From the NCBI GenBank assembly GCA_002707155.1, contig PAME01000001.1, forward strand, positions 418,029 through 482,028: a DNA stretch of 64,000 nt, read 5' to 3'. Both the position numbers and the translations under genes were made by a program. Below, piece after piece: positions 33,672 to 43,065 of this stretch. The DNA comes from Crocinitomicaceae bacterium (lineage in GTDB: Bacteria; Bacteroidota; Bacteroidia; Flavobacteriales_G; Salibacteraceae). The notes under the pieces are model-generated. The model searched no databases. It was not told where the DNA came from and was given only the letters and a program-made list of their open reading frames with translations. Position 1 is the stretch's first letter. The number at the start of each line of letters is the position of its first letter.

Positions 33672-34187
33672 ATGCTTAATCGAATTATAAAATTTATTCT
33701 CATCGTAATTGTTTCTGCGGCAATGGTTTATGAGTTTTTTCAGGTAAATATTGGCAATGGTATTATGTATTTATTGCTGGGCGGAATCATTGTGTTATTG
33801 CTTTTCAAGCATGAAATTAATCTTCTTGCATTTTTACAGATTAGAAGAAACAAATTTGATAGTGCTAGAAAAATATTGGCATGGGTTAAAAAGCCCGAGC
33901 AAATGCCTAAAAAGCAGCAAGCCTACTATTATTTTCTCAACGGATTGGTTGAAAGCCAGAGTAATGCAATGACAAAGTCAGAAAAGCACTTTAAAAAAGC
34001 ACTGAATACAGGTCTAAGTATGAATCATGACATTGCAATGGCAAACCTGAATTTGGCGGGAATAGCAATGGCAAGGCGAAGAAAGCGTGAAGCTTTAAAC
34101 TATATGGCGCAAGCCAAGAAATACGATAAAGCTAAATTGCTAAGCGACCAAATAAAGCTGCTTAAAGGCCAAATGGGAAGAATATAA
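33672..34187 (+). CDS. Membrane-anchored TPR-like protein
   Basis: 171 residues from ATG 33672; a TTG eight codons earlier lies in the promoter -7 box and is rejected. Two membrane helices at about 5-22 and 27-42, then a soluble helical region with TPR-like repeats (YYYFLNGLVESQSNAMTKSEKHFKKAL and AMANLNLAGIAMARRRKREAL, each about 34 residues, cited here by position about 85-140). It is probably anchored in the inner membrane with the repeat domain in the cytoplasm for protein contacts. Function unknown; similar small proteins occur across Bacteroidota. Confidence 0.68.
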   Translation: MLNRIIKFILIVIVSAAMVYEFFQVNIGNGIMYLLLGGIIVLLLFKHEINLLAFLQIRRNKFDSARKILAWVKKPEQMPKKQQAYYYFLNGLVESQSNAMTKSEKHFKKALNTGLSMNHDIAMANLNLAGIAMARRRKREALNYMAQAKKYDKAKLLSDQIKLLKGQMGRI

Positions 34188-34252
34188 TTCAATCAACATT
34201 ATTGAGTGAATATTTGCTGAAAAAGGCGTTCCAATTCCAACGTGTCATAATT

Positions 34253-34260
34253 TAAATTTG
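34253..34260 (+). promoter_or_regulatory. Putative -7 element for the receiver gene
   Basis: TAAATTTG lies 20 bases before the ATG at 34281 and matches TAnnTTTG. No -33 TTG. Confidence 0.38.
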
Positions 34261-34280
34261 GTCGTATTCAAATAAAAATT

Positions 34281-34679
34281 ATGGCAGCAGAATATCCTAA
34301 CGTAAGAGTTTTACTTGTAGAGAGCGATGAGGTAAACATTTTTGTTATGGAGAAAATCCTTGACAAAAAGTTTCACTTAACTGTCGCTAGAAATGGAGTT
34401 GAAGCACTACATTATGCACACCGCAAAACATTTGATTTAATTCTAACTGAAATCAGGTTAGATCATAGTATGGATGGGGTTGAGGTAATGGAAGAGTTGA
34501 GAAAAGATTCCATTTATGATTCGGCTGAAATATGGGCTTTGACAGGAGTCGGTTTGCTCGAAGATGAAGCTTATTACATGGAATTAGGTTTTGATCGCTT
34601 CTTTCACAAGCCAGTTAAACTCTCAGAACTGGCGCTCTCAATTCAAGATGCATTTCCAGAGCGATTACAGGTATTTTAA
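34281..34679 (+). CDS. Stand-alone receiver-domain protein with Glu at the phospho-acceptor site
   Basis: 132 residues, one response-regulator receiver domain without output domain. Expected positions: acidic pair at 14-15 reads Glu-Ser (LLVESDEVN), the phospho-acceptor position 57 is Glu instead of Asp (LILTEIRL), Thr88 (WALTGVG) and Lys110 (FFHKPVK) are kept. Phosphorylation is therefore unlikely, and Glu may mimic the active state. Partner proteins would be bound through the usual alpha4-beta5 face. No histidine kinase is adjacent; the orphan kinase at 58 kb is a conceivable but unproven partner. Confidence 0.82.
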   Translation: MAAEYPNVRVLLVESDEVNIFVMEKILDKKFHLTVARNGVEALHYAHRKTFDLILTEIRLDHSMDGVEVMEELRKDSIYDSAEIWALTGVGLLEDEAYYMELGFDRFFHKPVKLSELALSIQDAFPERLQVF

Positions 34680-34682
34680 TAG

Positions 34683-35390
34683 TTAAAAAGGGGATATTGT
34701 GAATCCAATTGAATAAGGAATTATTTCATGACCTTTATTCGCTTCGAATAAACGAGTTAAGCCATAGTACCCCACTAAGCCAACTCTTCCGTAGCCAAAC
34801 CTAGCCGTAATACCATATCGAGTACTTGTTAGATTAGGCTGTATGAAGTCGCTATAACGGCCCTTATCGGTTTTAGTAGTTGTATATGAATTTAGTCTAA
34901 AGCCAACTTTAAAACCTATAGAGGCCTTCCAGCTATGCCCTTTTTCATTTGGAGTTGACCTAAATCGAATCTCTACGGGTATATCAAAATAATTAGTGGT
35001 GTAGGAGTTCCTCTTGTAAGAAGAATCAGATTTTACTGAGCTAATTGTTTGGAATGTTGAATAGTCGGCCCCAGTAGCGGTGTCAATTTGAGTGATGTAT
35101 CCATTATTGAAATACTTGGAGTGAGAATAACCAATACCCACTGCACCGCTCAATACTTTAGCTTTGAATTGGTGATCGTAAAAAACTTGATAACTGTTCC
35201 CATACCCAAACTTGAAGTTTACCCCATTAGGTGCGTTAACCAAATTGTCGTATGAAACGTCTATTAAAAAGTTGTCTTTTTTTATTGGGCGACTTTTAGA
35301 CTTTGACAGTTCTTTATCTGAATTTTGTGCAAAAAGAAAACAATTGACAAAACCAATAAATAAAATAGAAAGAATGAAGCTTTTTCTCAT
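34683..35390 (-). CDS. Predicted outer-membrane beta-barrel protein
   Basis: 235 residues with signal peptide (MRKSFILSILFIGF to LFAQ). The mature part alternates polar and hydrophobic residues in about eight to ten strands (VNFKFGYGNSYQVFYD, GAVGIGYSHSKYF, FDIPVEIRFRS, ASIGFKVGFRLNSY, GITARFGYGRVGLVGYYGL) and ends in Phe, as for outer-membrane barrels resembling the PorT/OmpW-like group. Ligand or function unknown. It is convergent with the receiver gene, 3 bases away. Confidence 0.7.
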   Translation of the reverse strand: MRKSFILSILFIGFVNCFLFAQNSDKELSKSKSRPIKKDNFLIDVSYDNLVNAPNGVNFKFGYGNSYQVFYDHQFKAKVLSGAVGIGYSHSKYFNNGYITQIDTATGADYSTFQTISSVKSDSSYKRNSYTTNYFDIPVEIRFRSTPNEKGHSWKASIGFKVGFRLNSYTTTKTDKGRYSDFIQPNLTSTRYGITARFGYGRVGLVGYYGLTRLFEANKGHEIIPYSIGFTISPF

Positions 35391-35400
35391 AATCAGCGCG

Positions 35401-35408
35401 CAAAAGTA
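35401..35408 (-). promoter_or_regulatory. Putative -7 element for the beta-barrel gene
   Basis: Minus-strand TACTTTTG followed by CGCGC, 10 bases before the ATG at 35390. It matches TAnnTTTG. Confidence 0.4.
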
Positions 35409-35521
35409 AGGTTTTTATGATGTGTCTATATGACTTAACGAATTGAAAGGTCGAATTGGTAAACGGAGTTAACTTTACGCTCGCGTAATACATATATTTG
35501 ATTTACTCGTAATACTTTCCT

Positions 35522-37843
35522 ATGAAGGCATTTTATTTTTTAATTTTTTCTTTTGGCTATCTTGTAACCTTCGGACAGTACTTAGATCCCAGGTCTTATG
35601 GTAGATATGATTCTATTCAAGTGGAAGCATTTGGAAATAATTATAAGTTTCCATGGGCAGGTGGATTTAACACTCCACAATTTTCAACCATTGACCTGAA
35701 TGGTGATAACATTGACGACCTTTTTGTGTTTGATCGCGATGGCTTTGTAGTTAGAACTTTTCTGAATGGAGGCACAGCAAATACGATTGACTACACTTAT
35801 AATGCAGAGTATGAAAGTGCATACCCATTAATGAAAGATTATGCGTTGGGTTATGACTATAATTTAGACGGAAAAACAGATATTTTCAGTTCATTTAATG
35901 GAGATTTTATGGTTTACAAAAATGTTTCTACGGGACCAAATCCTGAGGATCATGCTTTTAAACTGCAGAAATATAAAAGCCCTTTCGACTCCACCAAATA
36001 TGTGGACTTTCTGTCTCATAAATATTATTTGAGTGCCAATCGTTACATTTATACTAATGTTTTTAATACCAATGCAGATATTCCCGGGTTAGTTGATATT
36101 GATGATGACGGCGACATGGATATATTGGCTTTTGGAAATAATGCAAACAGTATTTCCTTGTATAGAAATATTTCTCAAGAAACCTATGGTCGTCCTGACA
36201 GCCTCGATTATAGATGGGAAGGTGGATGTTGGGGTCACTTTGCGGAAGATGCTAATTCATTTCGTTTGTATTTTGGTTCTTGTAAATCTGGTGGAAACCC
36301 TGTATCAGCCTCAAGCCCTATTACTAGATCAACAGGAAGTCGTCATACGGGATCTACAATTTTAATTCATGATTTTGACGATAACGGCCTTAAGGATTTA
36401 GTTTTAGGTGATGTTTCATTTAATAGCTTGTTGTTAGCTTTTAATAATGGAAGTAAAGCTGATGCAAGAATGACTGCTCAAGATACGGCATACCCTCGCT
36501 ACAATAAGTCAGTTGATGTTCAGATGTTCCCAGCTGCTTATTATTTAGACTTTAATAATGACGGGAAAAAAGATTTTATTGCCGCTCCTAACTCCACAGA
36601 ACTATTTTCGAATATTGATCAGGTTCATTATTATGAAAACTCTAATAAAAACACTGCCCCGGTATTAGACTTTAAAGGCAACGACTTTCTTTTGGATGAT
36701 ATGATAGATTTGGGTTCAGATGCTCATCCTTTGTTAATTGATATTGATGGGGATACACTTTTAGACCTGATTGTGGGAAACCGCGGTGTATTCTCTACCA
36801 TCGGAATTTATGAAAGTCGAATAGCGTATTATAAGAATGTAGGAACTAAGACCAATCCTTCTTTTAAATTAATTACAAGAGATTTTCTTGCCCTTCCCAA
36901 TGCAGTCGATACAGGGTTGTATCCAACATCTGGAGACATGGATAACGATGGAGATATAGACTTAATTATGGGAACCGAAAAAGGAAACTTTTACTATTAT
37001 GAGAATACTGCCGCTTCTCCTTCGGACTCTTGTCAATTTGTAATTCGCACTACCTCATTCAGTAATTTGGTATTTGGGAAGTCACTTAGACCGACTTTGT
37101 ATGATGTGAATAGAGACGGAATGCTAGACATTGTCTGCGGAGATCAAACGGCTCAATTGACTTATTATGAAAATGTTGGAACGAGTTCTAGCCCCGATTT
37201 TTTGCCGACAACTGCAATAAATAATTATGCTGGTTTTTCTTCTAATGACCCATGGGGTAAGGGAAATCTGTCCCCAGTTATGGTAAAACTTGACACCAAT
37301 GGCAAGGTTGATCCCAATGGAAAGGAATATTTATTTGTAGGTACAGGAACAGGCTATATTTACGTAGTAAGTGATATTGATACAACGAGCAGAACGTTTT
37401 CGACGGTCTTGGACAGCTTTTATGTTTACGCAAGAAACGCCAGTATTACTGGAGGCGATTTAACAGGAGATGCAAAATTGGACTTTATATTTGGACATAA
37501 AACTGGCGGTTTGTCTGTTTTGCTAAAAGATGGTGGAAATATTATTGTTCAGCCACCCGCTAAGGAAGAAGAGGATACAACATCTATTCCTGAAACGAAA
37601 AAAAAGGCAGGAACCATTCAAGTATATCCGAATCCAACAAATAGTTCGTTTACAATAAACGGAATCAACGGTAAAAATAACTCCGCCCATATTCAGCTAT
37701 ATGGAGTAAATGGTAAGCTGGAGTTAGATGCTGAAGTTTCAAACAATGCGGAGATTTCAATGACACAATTGTCCAACGGAATTTATTTCTTGCAAGTGAA
37801 ATCAGAAGCTGGCGTTGAGACAATAAAAATTGTCAAACAATAA
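35522..37843 (+). CDS. T9SS-secreted FG-GAP/VCBS repeat protein
   Basis: 773 residues. Signal peptide 1-19 (ending TFGQ). Nine calcium-binding DxDxDGxxD-type loops, for example DLNGDNIDDLFVFD (about 58), DIDDDGDMDIL (about 191), DFNNDGKKDFI (about 343), DMDNDGDIDLIMG (about 473) and DVNRDGMLDIVCGD (about 528), indicate an integrin-like beta-propeller. A Thr/Lys-rich linker leads to a type A sorting domain (IQVYPNPTNSS to GIYFLQVKSE). It is a surface or released protein stabilised by calcium, perhaps binding polymers or other cells; no catalytic motif seen. Monocistronic. Confidence 0.88.
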   Translation: MKAFYFLIFSFGYLVTFGQYLDPRSYGRYDSIQVEAFGNNYKFPWAGGFNTPQFSTIDLNGDNIDDLFVFDRDGFVVRTFLNGGTANTIDYTYNAEYESAYPLMKDYALGYDYNLDGKTDIFSSFNGDFMVYKNVSTGPNPEDHAFKLQKYKSPFDSTKYVDFLSHKYYLSANRYIYTNVFNTNADIPGLVDIDDDGDMDILAFGNNANSISLYRNISQETYGRPDSLDYRWEGGCWGHFAEDANSFRLYFGSCKSGGNPVSASSPITRSTGSRHTGSTILIHDFDDNGLKDLVLGDVSFNSLLLAFNNGSKADARMTAQDTAYPRYNKSVDVQMFPAAYYLDFNNDGKKDFIAAPNSTELFSNIDQVHYYENSNKNTAPVLDFKGNDFLLDDMIDLGSDAHPLLIDIDGDTLLDLIVGNRGVFSTIGIYESRIAYYKNVGTKTNPSFKLITRDFLALPNAVDTGLYPTSGDMDNDGDIDLIMGTEKGNFYYYENTAASPSDSCQFVIRTTSFSNLVFGKSLRPTLYDVNRDGMLDIVCGDQTAQLTYYENVGTSSSPDFLPTTAINNYAGFSSNDPWGKGNLSPVMVKLDTNGKVDPNGKEYLFVGTGTGYIYVVSDIDTTSRTFSTVLDSFYVYARNASITGGDLTGDAKLDFIFGHKTGGLSVLLKDGGNIIVQPPAKEEEDTTSIPETKKKAGTIQVYPNPTNSSFTINGINGKNNSAHIQLYGVNGKLELDAEVSNNAEISMTQLSNGIYFLQVKSEAGVETIKIVKQ

Positions 37844-37898
37844 CCTTTTCAAGCTTTTTTAATTCATTCCAGTAAACCTAAAGGCCGCTTTTAGTGTC

Positions 37899-37906
37899 TA
37901 TTTTTG
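37899..37906 (+). promoter_or_regulatory. Putative -7 element for the DAHP synthase gene
   Basis: TATTTTTG ends 9 bases before the ATG at 37916, implying a very short leader. No -33 TTG. Confidence 0.38.
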
Positions 37907-37915
37907 TTGAACACT

Positions 37916-38983
37916 ATGTGGAAGACAGAAAAAAATAGGCCTTATTTAATTACCGGCCCCTGTAGCGCTGAAAGTGAAGAACAGCTCAATACAATTGCTG
38001 AACAATTGGTTCAAAAAGGGCTTGTAGACACAATGAGGGCGGGGGTATGGAAGCCTAGAACTAGGCCAGGTTCTTTTGAAGGGTTAGGAGAACAGGCATT
38101 GCCGTGGTTAAATGCAATTTCAGAAAGACTAAACCTTCCTGTATGTATTGAAGTTGCCAACGCTTCGCACGTTGAATTGGCGCTAAAGCATAACATTTCT
38201 AATTTTTGGATTGGTGCAAGAACAACTGTTAATCCATTTTATGTTCAAGAAATTGCAGATGCACTCAAAGGCACAAATGCCTCTGTTTTAGTCAAGAATC
38301 CTATTCATCCAGATATAGAGCTTTGGACAGGAGCTGTTGAGCGGTTTCAAAAAATCTCAGGTAAAAAAGTAGGAGCCATACATCGCGGTTTTTCTACATT
38401 TCAGACATCTAAATACCGAAACATTCCTAGGTGGGAGATTCCTATAGAATTAAAAAGGCGTTTTCCAGAATTATTTATCATGTGCGATGTGAGTCACATT
38501 GCTGGAAGTAGAAACTTAATTACCGAGGTAGCTCAAAAATCAATTGATTTGGGCATAACTGGTCTAATGGTTGAAACACACCCGAATCCGGATGCGGCGC
38601 TAAGTGATGCTAAACAGCAGGTTACAGCTCAGGGTTTAGAATTCATCATAAAGCAATTGGTCTTAAAGTCTAGCTCGGTCGGTAGCAAAGTCTTTCTGGA
38701 TCAATTGGAAGAATTGCGTGCTCAGATAGACAAAATCGATGAGGATATAGTGCAGGCAATTTCTTCTAGGTTAGAACTCACAAAAGAAATTGGTAGTTAT
38801 AAAAAAGATAACAACGTAACTGTTCTTCAACTTGAAAGATGGAACGAAATCCTTGAAACTAGAGGCGTAGCAGGAGAAAAGCTTAACCTAAGAAAAGAGT
38901 TTATTTACAAACTTTACGAAGCGATACACTCAGAATCAATCCGCATACAAACAGAAGTAGTAGAAAGTGATTTAGCGCGCTAG
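37916..38983 (+). CDS. aroG: Bifunctional DAHP synthase / chorismate mutase
   Basis: 355 residues. Residues 1-255 form a class I DAHP synthase: LITGPCSAESEEQL, MRAGVWKPRTRPGSFEG, VLVKNPIHPDIELWTGA, HRGFS and MCDVSHIAGSRNLI carry the metal and PEP ligands. About 262-345 is an AroQ-type chorismate mutase (LEELRAQIDKIDEDIVQAIS, RLELTKEIGSYK). The fusion joins the first aromatic pathway step to the branch toward Phe and Tyr, and the mutase domain is thought to act in feedback control in such fusions. A TTG four codons upstream overlaps the -7 box, so ATG 37916 is used. Its 3' end overlaps the convergent hemD by 12 bases. Confidence 0.94.
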   Translation: MWKTEKNRPYLITGPCSAESEEQLNTIAEQLVQKGLVDTMRAGVWKPRTRPGSFEGLGEQALPWLNAISERLNLPVCIEVANASHVELALKHNISNFWIGARTTVNPFYVQEIADALKGTNASVLVKNPIHPDIELWTGAVERFQKISGKKVGAIHRGFSTFQTSKYRNIPRWEIPIELKRRFPELFIMCDVSHIAGSRNLITEVAQKSIDLGITGLMVETHPNPDAALSDAKQQVTAQGLEFIIKQLVLKSSSVGSKVFLDQLEELRAQIDKIDEDIVQAISSRLELTKEIGSYKKDNNVTVLQLERWNEILETRGVAGEKLNLRKEFIYKLYEAIHSESIRIQTEVVESDLAR

Positions 38984-39646
38984 GCTCATAATCATTTTGT
39001 AAAGATCAGTTTCTAAATATCCTTCAGAAACGGTTGCTTTAAGACCATTTTTTTCAATTGCAGCAGCGGTTTTTTCACCAATAGCTAGACAAATAGTGTC
39101 AGATCTAATTTCGTGATTTTGAATATAAGCATCAACATTGCTAGGGCTAGTAAATAAAATCAAGTCGAAGTCAGTTGGGGCAACCCAATTGTTAGGAAGC
39201 GTATTGTAAAATTCAACTTCGGTCACTTGTTTCTTCTTATCTGCCTGTTTAAGAGTTCCAAGTGTTTGTGAGCCACATGGAATTAGCACATTATCACTAT
39301 TAGCAACAATTGAAAGGAAATCAAGGCTAATATCTTCCGTTTTAAGGCTACTAGAGCCAGTATAATCAACACGATTGGTCCACTTTTTTACCTCCTTAGA
39401 AGTACCAGTGCTCAAGCCTGCAAATTTATAGTCGTCAAGATTTAAATCTTTGTACGTCTGAAAAAACAGTTTTGCGCTTTTTGGTGAATTAAAAAATATC
39501 CAATCTGTTTTTGGCATACTTGGTAAAGGTTCAACTGCCTCTAACATTATTTGGGATGATGCAACCACGTCAAAGCCTTCAGCCAATAAACTTCTTACTA
39601 GCCATCCACATTCAATCGGTTCTCTTGTTATTAGTATACTCTTCAT
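38972..39646 (-). CDS. hemD: Uroporphyrinogen-III synthase
   Basis: 224 residues, low-similarity family recognised by SILITREP at the start, WIFFNSPKSAKLFF, LILFTSPSNVDAYI and CLAIGEKTAAAIEKNG, and firmly by its place after hemC. It cyclises hydroxymethylbilane with inversion of ring D on the path to haem. It starts 5 bases after the hemC stop in the hemA-hemC-hemD order. Its last 12 bases overlap the 3' end of the DAHP synthase gene on the other strand. Confidence 0.88.
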   Translation of the reverse strand: MKSILITREPIECGWLVRSLLAEGFDVVASSQIMLEAVEPLPSMPKTDWIFFNSPKSAKLFFQTYKDLNLDDYKFAGLSTGTSKEVKKWTNRVDYTGSSSLKTEDISLDFLSIVANSDNVLIPCGSQTLGTLKQADKKKQVTEVEFYNTLPNNWVAPTDFDLILFTSPSNVDAYIQNHEIRSDTICLAIGEKTAAAIEKNGLKATVSEGYLETDLYKMIMSLAR

Positions 39647-39651
39647 AGCGG

Positions 39652-40539
39652 CTAAATTAAATGATTCAAAACTTTTTGGACCAATTTATCAGGGTTTGTA
39701 TCAAAAAAATGATATTGACTCGGTAATTCCTTAACAGTTTTTGCAAAAGAGACCCAAACACCATATCCATTTTCCTCTTTTTCCGCATACGCGCCAAGAG
39801 GAAGTTGACAGCCTCCGTTACATCCTTTTAAAATATTTCGTTCAATGGAAATAGTTGTGGCCACCTCTGAATGATTCAATTTTTCTAAAATACTTTTTAG
39901 CTCAACGTCATTTTCTCTAATTTGGAGTGCTAAAACGCCTTGGGCTGGAGCGGGAACGAATTCTTTTATGTCCATTTCTACAATTTCTAGATCAGAAACA
40001 TCAAGTTTAAGTCGAGAAATCCCTGCATGAGCCAAAATAATGGCATCAAATTTTCCGTCTCGTAATTTTTGGATTCGAGTCGGCACATTTCCACGAATAT
40101 CTTTAACAGATACGTCCGGTCTAAAATGCCTTAATTGTACATTTCTTCGTGCTGAACTAGTGCCAACAACAGCACTGTCCATCAAATGGAACTTCTTTTT
40201 TAGATTTGAGCGTTCTTTGCGAATTAACAGCACGTCAGATGGATTTGCGCGATGAGAAACAGCGGCAATTGTTAACCCTTGAGGTTGCGTAGTCTCTAAA
40301 TCTTTGTGCGAGTGAACGGCTAAATCGACGGAATTATTTAGCAAGTGGTCTTCAATTTCTTTTGTGAAAAAGCCTTTTCCTTCAATTTTATCAAAGCTTA
40401 AATGCTGAATTGCATCTCCTTTGGTTGTAATGATGGTTATTGAGACTTCGTGGCCATTTTTTATGAGCTCATCTTTCACAAAGTTGGCCTGCCATAAGGC
40501 TAAATCACTGCCTCTTGAGCCGATTCTAATTATCGCCAT
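39652..40539 (-). CDS. hemC: Hydroxymethylbilane synthase (porphobilinogen deaminase)
   Basis: 295 residues. It polymerises four porphobilinogens into hydroxymethylbilane. The start IRIGSRGSDLALWQANFV, HSHKDLETTQP, SSARRNVQLRHFRPD, APAQGVLALQIR and the dipyrromethane-binding GCNGGCQLPLGA are intact, the last containing the cofactor cysteine. It lies between hemA (10 bases upstream) and hemD (5 bases downstream), clearly one operon. Confidence 0.97.
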   Translation of the reverse strand: MAIIRIGSRGSDLALWQANFVKDELIKNGHEVSITIITTKGDAIQHLSFDKIEGKGFFTKEIEDHLLNNSVDLAVHSHKDLETTQPQGLTIAAVSHRANPSDVLLIRKERSNLKKKFHLMDSAVVGTSSARRNVQLRHFRPDVSVKDIRGNVPTRIQKLRDGKFDAIILAHAGISRLKLDVSDLEIVEMDIKEFVPAPAQGVLALQIRENDVELKSILEKLNHSEVATTISIERNILKGCNGGCQLPLGAYAEKEENGYGVWVSFAKTVKELPSQYHFFDTNPDKLVQKVLNHLI

Positions 40540-40549
40540 AAGTGAATGA

Positions 40550-41779
40550 TTATCGAATATTTTCTTTTAGCAAAATTTCTTTTGCCATGAGCATAGGTGT
40601 ACTCATGTATTTTTTTTCCATATACTGCACCACCTTGTCTAATACCTGCTTTGAGGTAACATCCATTCCTTCCAAATCTTTCGCGAAAACTTCTTCTAAA
40701 GCTTTACGCTTAATTTCTTTTACTTGTTCGGGTACAGTGCGCATGGCAATTTCTACCTGACGAATTTTATCAAGTTCCCTGAATGTATGCACTTGAGCAG
40801 CAATAATTTCCTCACAATGAGAAAGATGAGCTCTTCTTTTGTCCATGTTTTTAGCTGCAAGCTCTCTTAAGCCGTCTACCGATATGTACTGAACAGGATA
40901 GCTTGTTCTTACTTTTTCAGATACATCATTTGGAATTGCTAAGTCAACTATTACGGTGGACTCATTGGTTTTAGGCTTTATGTTTTCGTACATAGCGTGA
41001 TCTAAAATATGGTGTTCACATCCAGTACAGGTTATCAATACATTAAAGTCAATTTTTTTAGTGCCTAATGTATTAAGATCATATGCTTTGCCACCGCAAT
41101 TTTCCGCTAGTTTTTCTGCTTTAGATAGTGTGCGATTGAAAATAGTGAAGTCGCTTGCACCGTGTTTTTTCATTTTCCGAATTAGCGCCGTATTTGTTTT
41201 ACCAGCTCCTATTACAAGAATCTTACTGTCTTTTAAATTAGCTAGCGATTCTAATTTTTTGTATGCTAAATTCACAACCGAAACAGGGCTGTTGGATATC
41301 TCAGTTTCCGTGTAAATAAGTTTGCCGGTTTCAATGGTTTTTTTCATCAAAATTCGCATGAAATCACCATTAAGTTTGAAGGACTTACAAAGGTTATATG
41401 CGTCTCTCATTTGACCCAGAATTTCACGCTCTCCTATAACTAAAGAGTCTAATGAGCTAGCTACTCTAAACCAATGAAAGACGGCTTCTAAATTTGAATA
41501 AGTAGTTGCGTTATTTACTGCTAGATCTAGTTTCTCATAGCCTAGCTTCGGGTAAACACATTGAAAAACTTTAGTGAGAAAATCCCTATCAAGTGGCTTA
41601 TTTGATCGAATCAATAGTTCAACACGATTGCAGGTAGTAAGAAAAATTACCTCATCAATACCTATTGCCTTTAATGGAGTAAGCCTCGATTGCTGGAATT
41701 CTTCTGAGATATGGAACTCTCCCAGCTGATCAACACCGATGTTTTGGTGGGTTAGTGCTATAGCATGTAATGATTCCAA
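40550..41779 (-). CDS. hemA: Glutamyl-tRNA reductase
   Basis: 409 residues starting at TTG (ESLHAIALTHQNIG); no ATG lies in frame nearby and the N-terminus aligns with the Bacteroidota form. It reduces Glu-tRNA to glutamate-1-semialdehyde, the first committed haem step. Active-site motif FLTTCNRVELLI has the catalytic Cys, and the NADPH-binding VIGAGKTNTALIRKM, HWFRVASSLDSLVIGEREILGQ (split across about 101-122) and DLAIPNDV follow. First gene of hemA-hemC-hemD. A CATCTTTG box 30-odd bases upstream resembles a weak -7. Confidence 0.95.
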   Translation of the reverse strand: MESLHAIALTHQNIGVDQLGEFHISEEFQQSRLTPLKAIGIDEVIFLTTCNRVELLIRSNKPLDRDFLTKVFQCVYPKLGYEKLDLAVNNATTYSNLEAVFHWFRVASSLDSLVIGEREILGQMRDAYNLCKSFKLNGDFMRILMKKTIETGKLIYTETEISNSPVSVVNLAYKKLESLANLKDSKILVIGAGKTNTALIRKMKKHGASDFTIFNRTLSKAEKLAENCGGKAYDLNTLGTKKIDFNVLITCTGCEHHILDHAMYENIKPKTNESTVIVDLAIPNDVSEKVRTSYPVQYISVDGLRELAAKNMDKRRAHLSHCEEIIAAQVHTFRELDKIRQVEIAMRTVPEQVKEIKRKALEEVFAKDLEGMDVTSKQVLDKVVQYMEKKYMSTPMLMAKEILLKENIR

Positions 41780-42004
41780 GTAAAGTTTCTAAAGTTTTAG
41801 TAATTACAAAGATGCTACTAGAAAGCCCAGCTTTTGTCATAGAATTGTCATGAATCAATCTCTGTTTTGCATTAATTTGACTGAGTTTCTGGTGATGTTA
41901 GCGTTTAAAAATTTCAGACTCAACAAGAAGATTCACTATATTCGTTGATTGAATTAATATCTGCCTTGAGTTCTAGGCTTAACAAAAACGAAAAAATCTT
42001 GATT

Positions 42005-42853
42005 ATGAAAAAAGTAATGTTTTTAATGCTTGCTGGTTCATTGGTACTTGCTGGCTGTAAAAAAGAAGGTTGCACCAATTCAAATGCAACAAACTACGAT
42101 GAAAAAGCTAAGACTGATGATGGCTCATGTATTCTTCCAGTAATTGAAGAACCGATTGACCCAACTGACCCTACAAGTGATACTGAAAAGCCTGTTGTAA
42201 CTATAACTGCGCCTGCTGCAAATGCAAAGGTAAAGTCTGGAGATAAGCTTACTATTACAGCAACAGTTACCGATAATGCAAGTGCTGCTAGTTGGATGTA
42301 TGCAATTTTAGATGCTGCAGATAAAGAAGTAAGTAATTCAGGAACGCTTACATTGGGCAAGACCACTTCTGAAGAAGGAAATTCAGAATACACTATTCCA
42401 GCTTCAGCTGAGGCGGGTAATTATACCATTTCAGTTACGGCTACAGATGTCGCCGGAAACGTTAGTACTGCTGTTACAGTTGTTATTGTTGTTGAGTCTT
42501 CTGATGCTCAGGCACCAGAAATTACTGAACCGAACGTAACATTCCCTATAGGAGGAACAATGAGTAGTGGAACTGGTGCTGCTAGCGGAGCGAAAGTAAC
42601 ACTTGCAGTTTCTGATGATGTTGAGTTATCATGGGTTAAAGCATACCTTTACGATACCGATAATAGTGTAGCTATCGATAGTTTAATTGAAACAGATATC
42701 AACGCAAAAACATGGGGTAAAACTGAACATCAATTTACTTATGCTAGAACAGACGCACAAAGCCAAAAAGGCGCAATAAAAGTGGTTGCTCAAGATAAGG
42801 CTGGTAATGAGACAACAGTAACAGGAAGTAAAGTATTAACTTTCGGACTTTAG
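42005..42853 (+). CDS. Lipoprotein with DUF4625-like/Ig-like domains
   Basis: 282 residues from ATG 42005 (MKKVMFLMLAGSLVLAGC, lipobox LAGC); an ATG 20 codons upstream precedes a non-signal stretch and is rejected. Just after the Cys comes one GCTNSNATNYDEKAKTDDGSC unit (cited by position, about 23-43), a short Cys-bounded repeat common in marine Bacteroidota surface proteins. Two beta-sandwich domains follow (VVTITAPAANAKVKSGDKL, and APEITEPNVTFPIGGTMSSG), of the Ig/cadherin-like type resembling DUF4625. Function unknown, probably surface exposed. A strong terminator follows directly. Confidence 0.78.
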   Translation: MKKVMFLMLAGSLVLAGCKKEGCTNSNATNYDEKAKTDDGSCILPVIEEPIDPTDPTSDTEKPVVTITAPAANAKVKSGDKLTITATVTDNASAASWMYAILDAADKEVSNSGTLTLGKTTSEEGNSEYTIPASAEAGNYTISVTATDVAGNVSTAVTVVIVVESSDAQAPEITEPNVTFPIGGTMSSGTGAASGAKVTLAVSDDVELSWVKAYLYDTDNSVAIDSLIETDINAKTWGKTEHQFTYARTDAQSQKGAIKVVAQDKAGNETTVTGSKVLTFGL

Positions 42854-42866
42854 TAATTAATAGACT

Positions 42867-42900
42867 CAAAAAAACCACTTCATTTGAAGTGGTTTTTTTT
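42867..42900 (+). terminator. Rho-independent terminator after the lipoprotein gene
   Basis: AAACCACTTC, loop ATTT, GAAGTGGTTT followed by a run of eight T. It starts 14 bases after the stop at 42853. The preceding A run means it may also work on the opposite strand. Confidence 0.88.
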
Positions 42901-43014
42901 TGCCTAAAAATTGAACCTTATTAGGATTGAGCTTTATATCATCAAAACATAAAGAAATGAACTTATTAAAAGTGAGCAAGTCCATTAACTCGCCCAAATT
43001 GGAGTATATAGAAA

Positions 43015-43053
43015 ATAAAAAACCCTTAATTCGAATCGAATTAAGGGTTTTAA
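43015..43053 (-). terminator. Rho-independent terminator after tRNA-Gln
   Basis: Left arm AACCCTTAATTCGA (43021-43034), right arm TCGAATTAAGGGTT (43036-43049). On the minus strand the stem is followed by TTTTTTATTTT, 16 bases past the tRNA. Confidence 0.82.
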
Positions 43054-43065
43054 AAAACATTAGTG

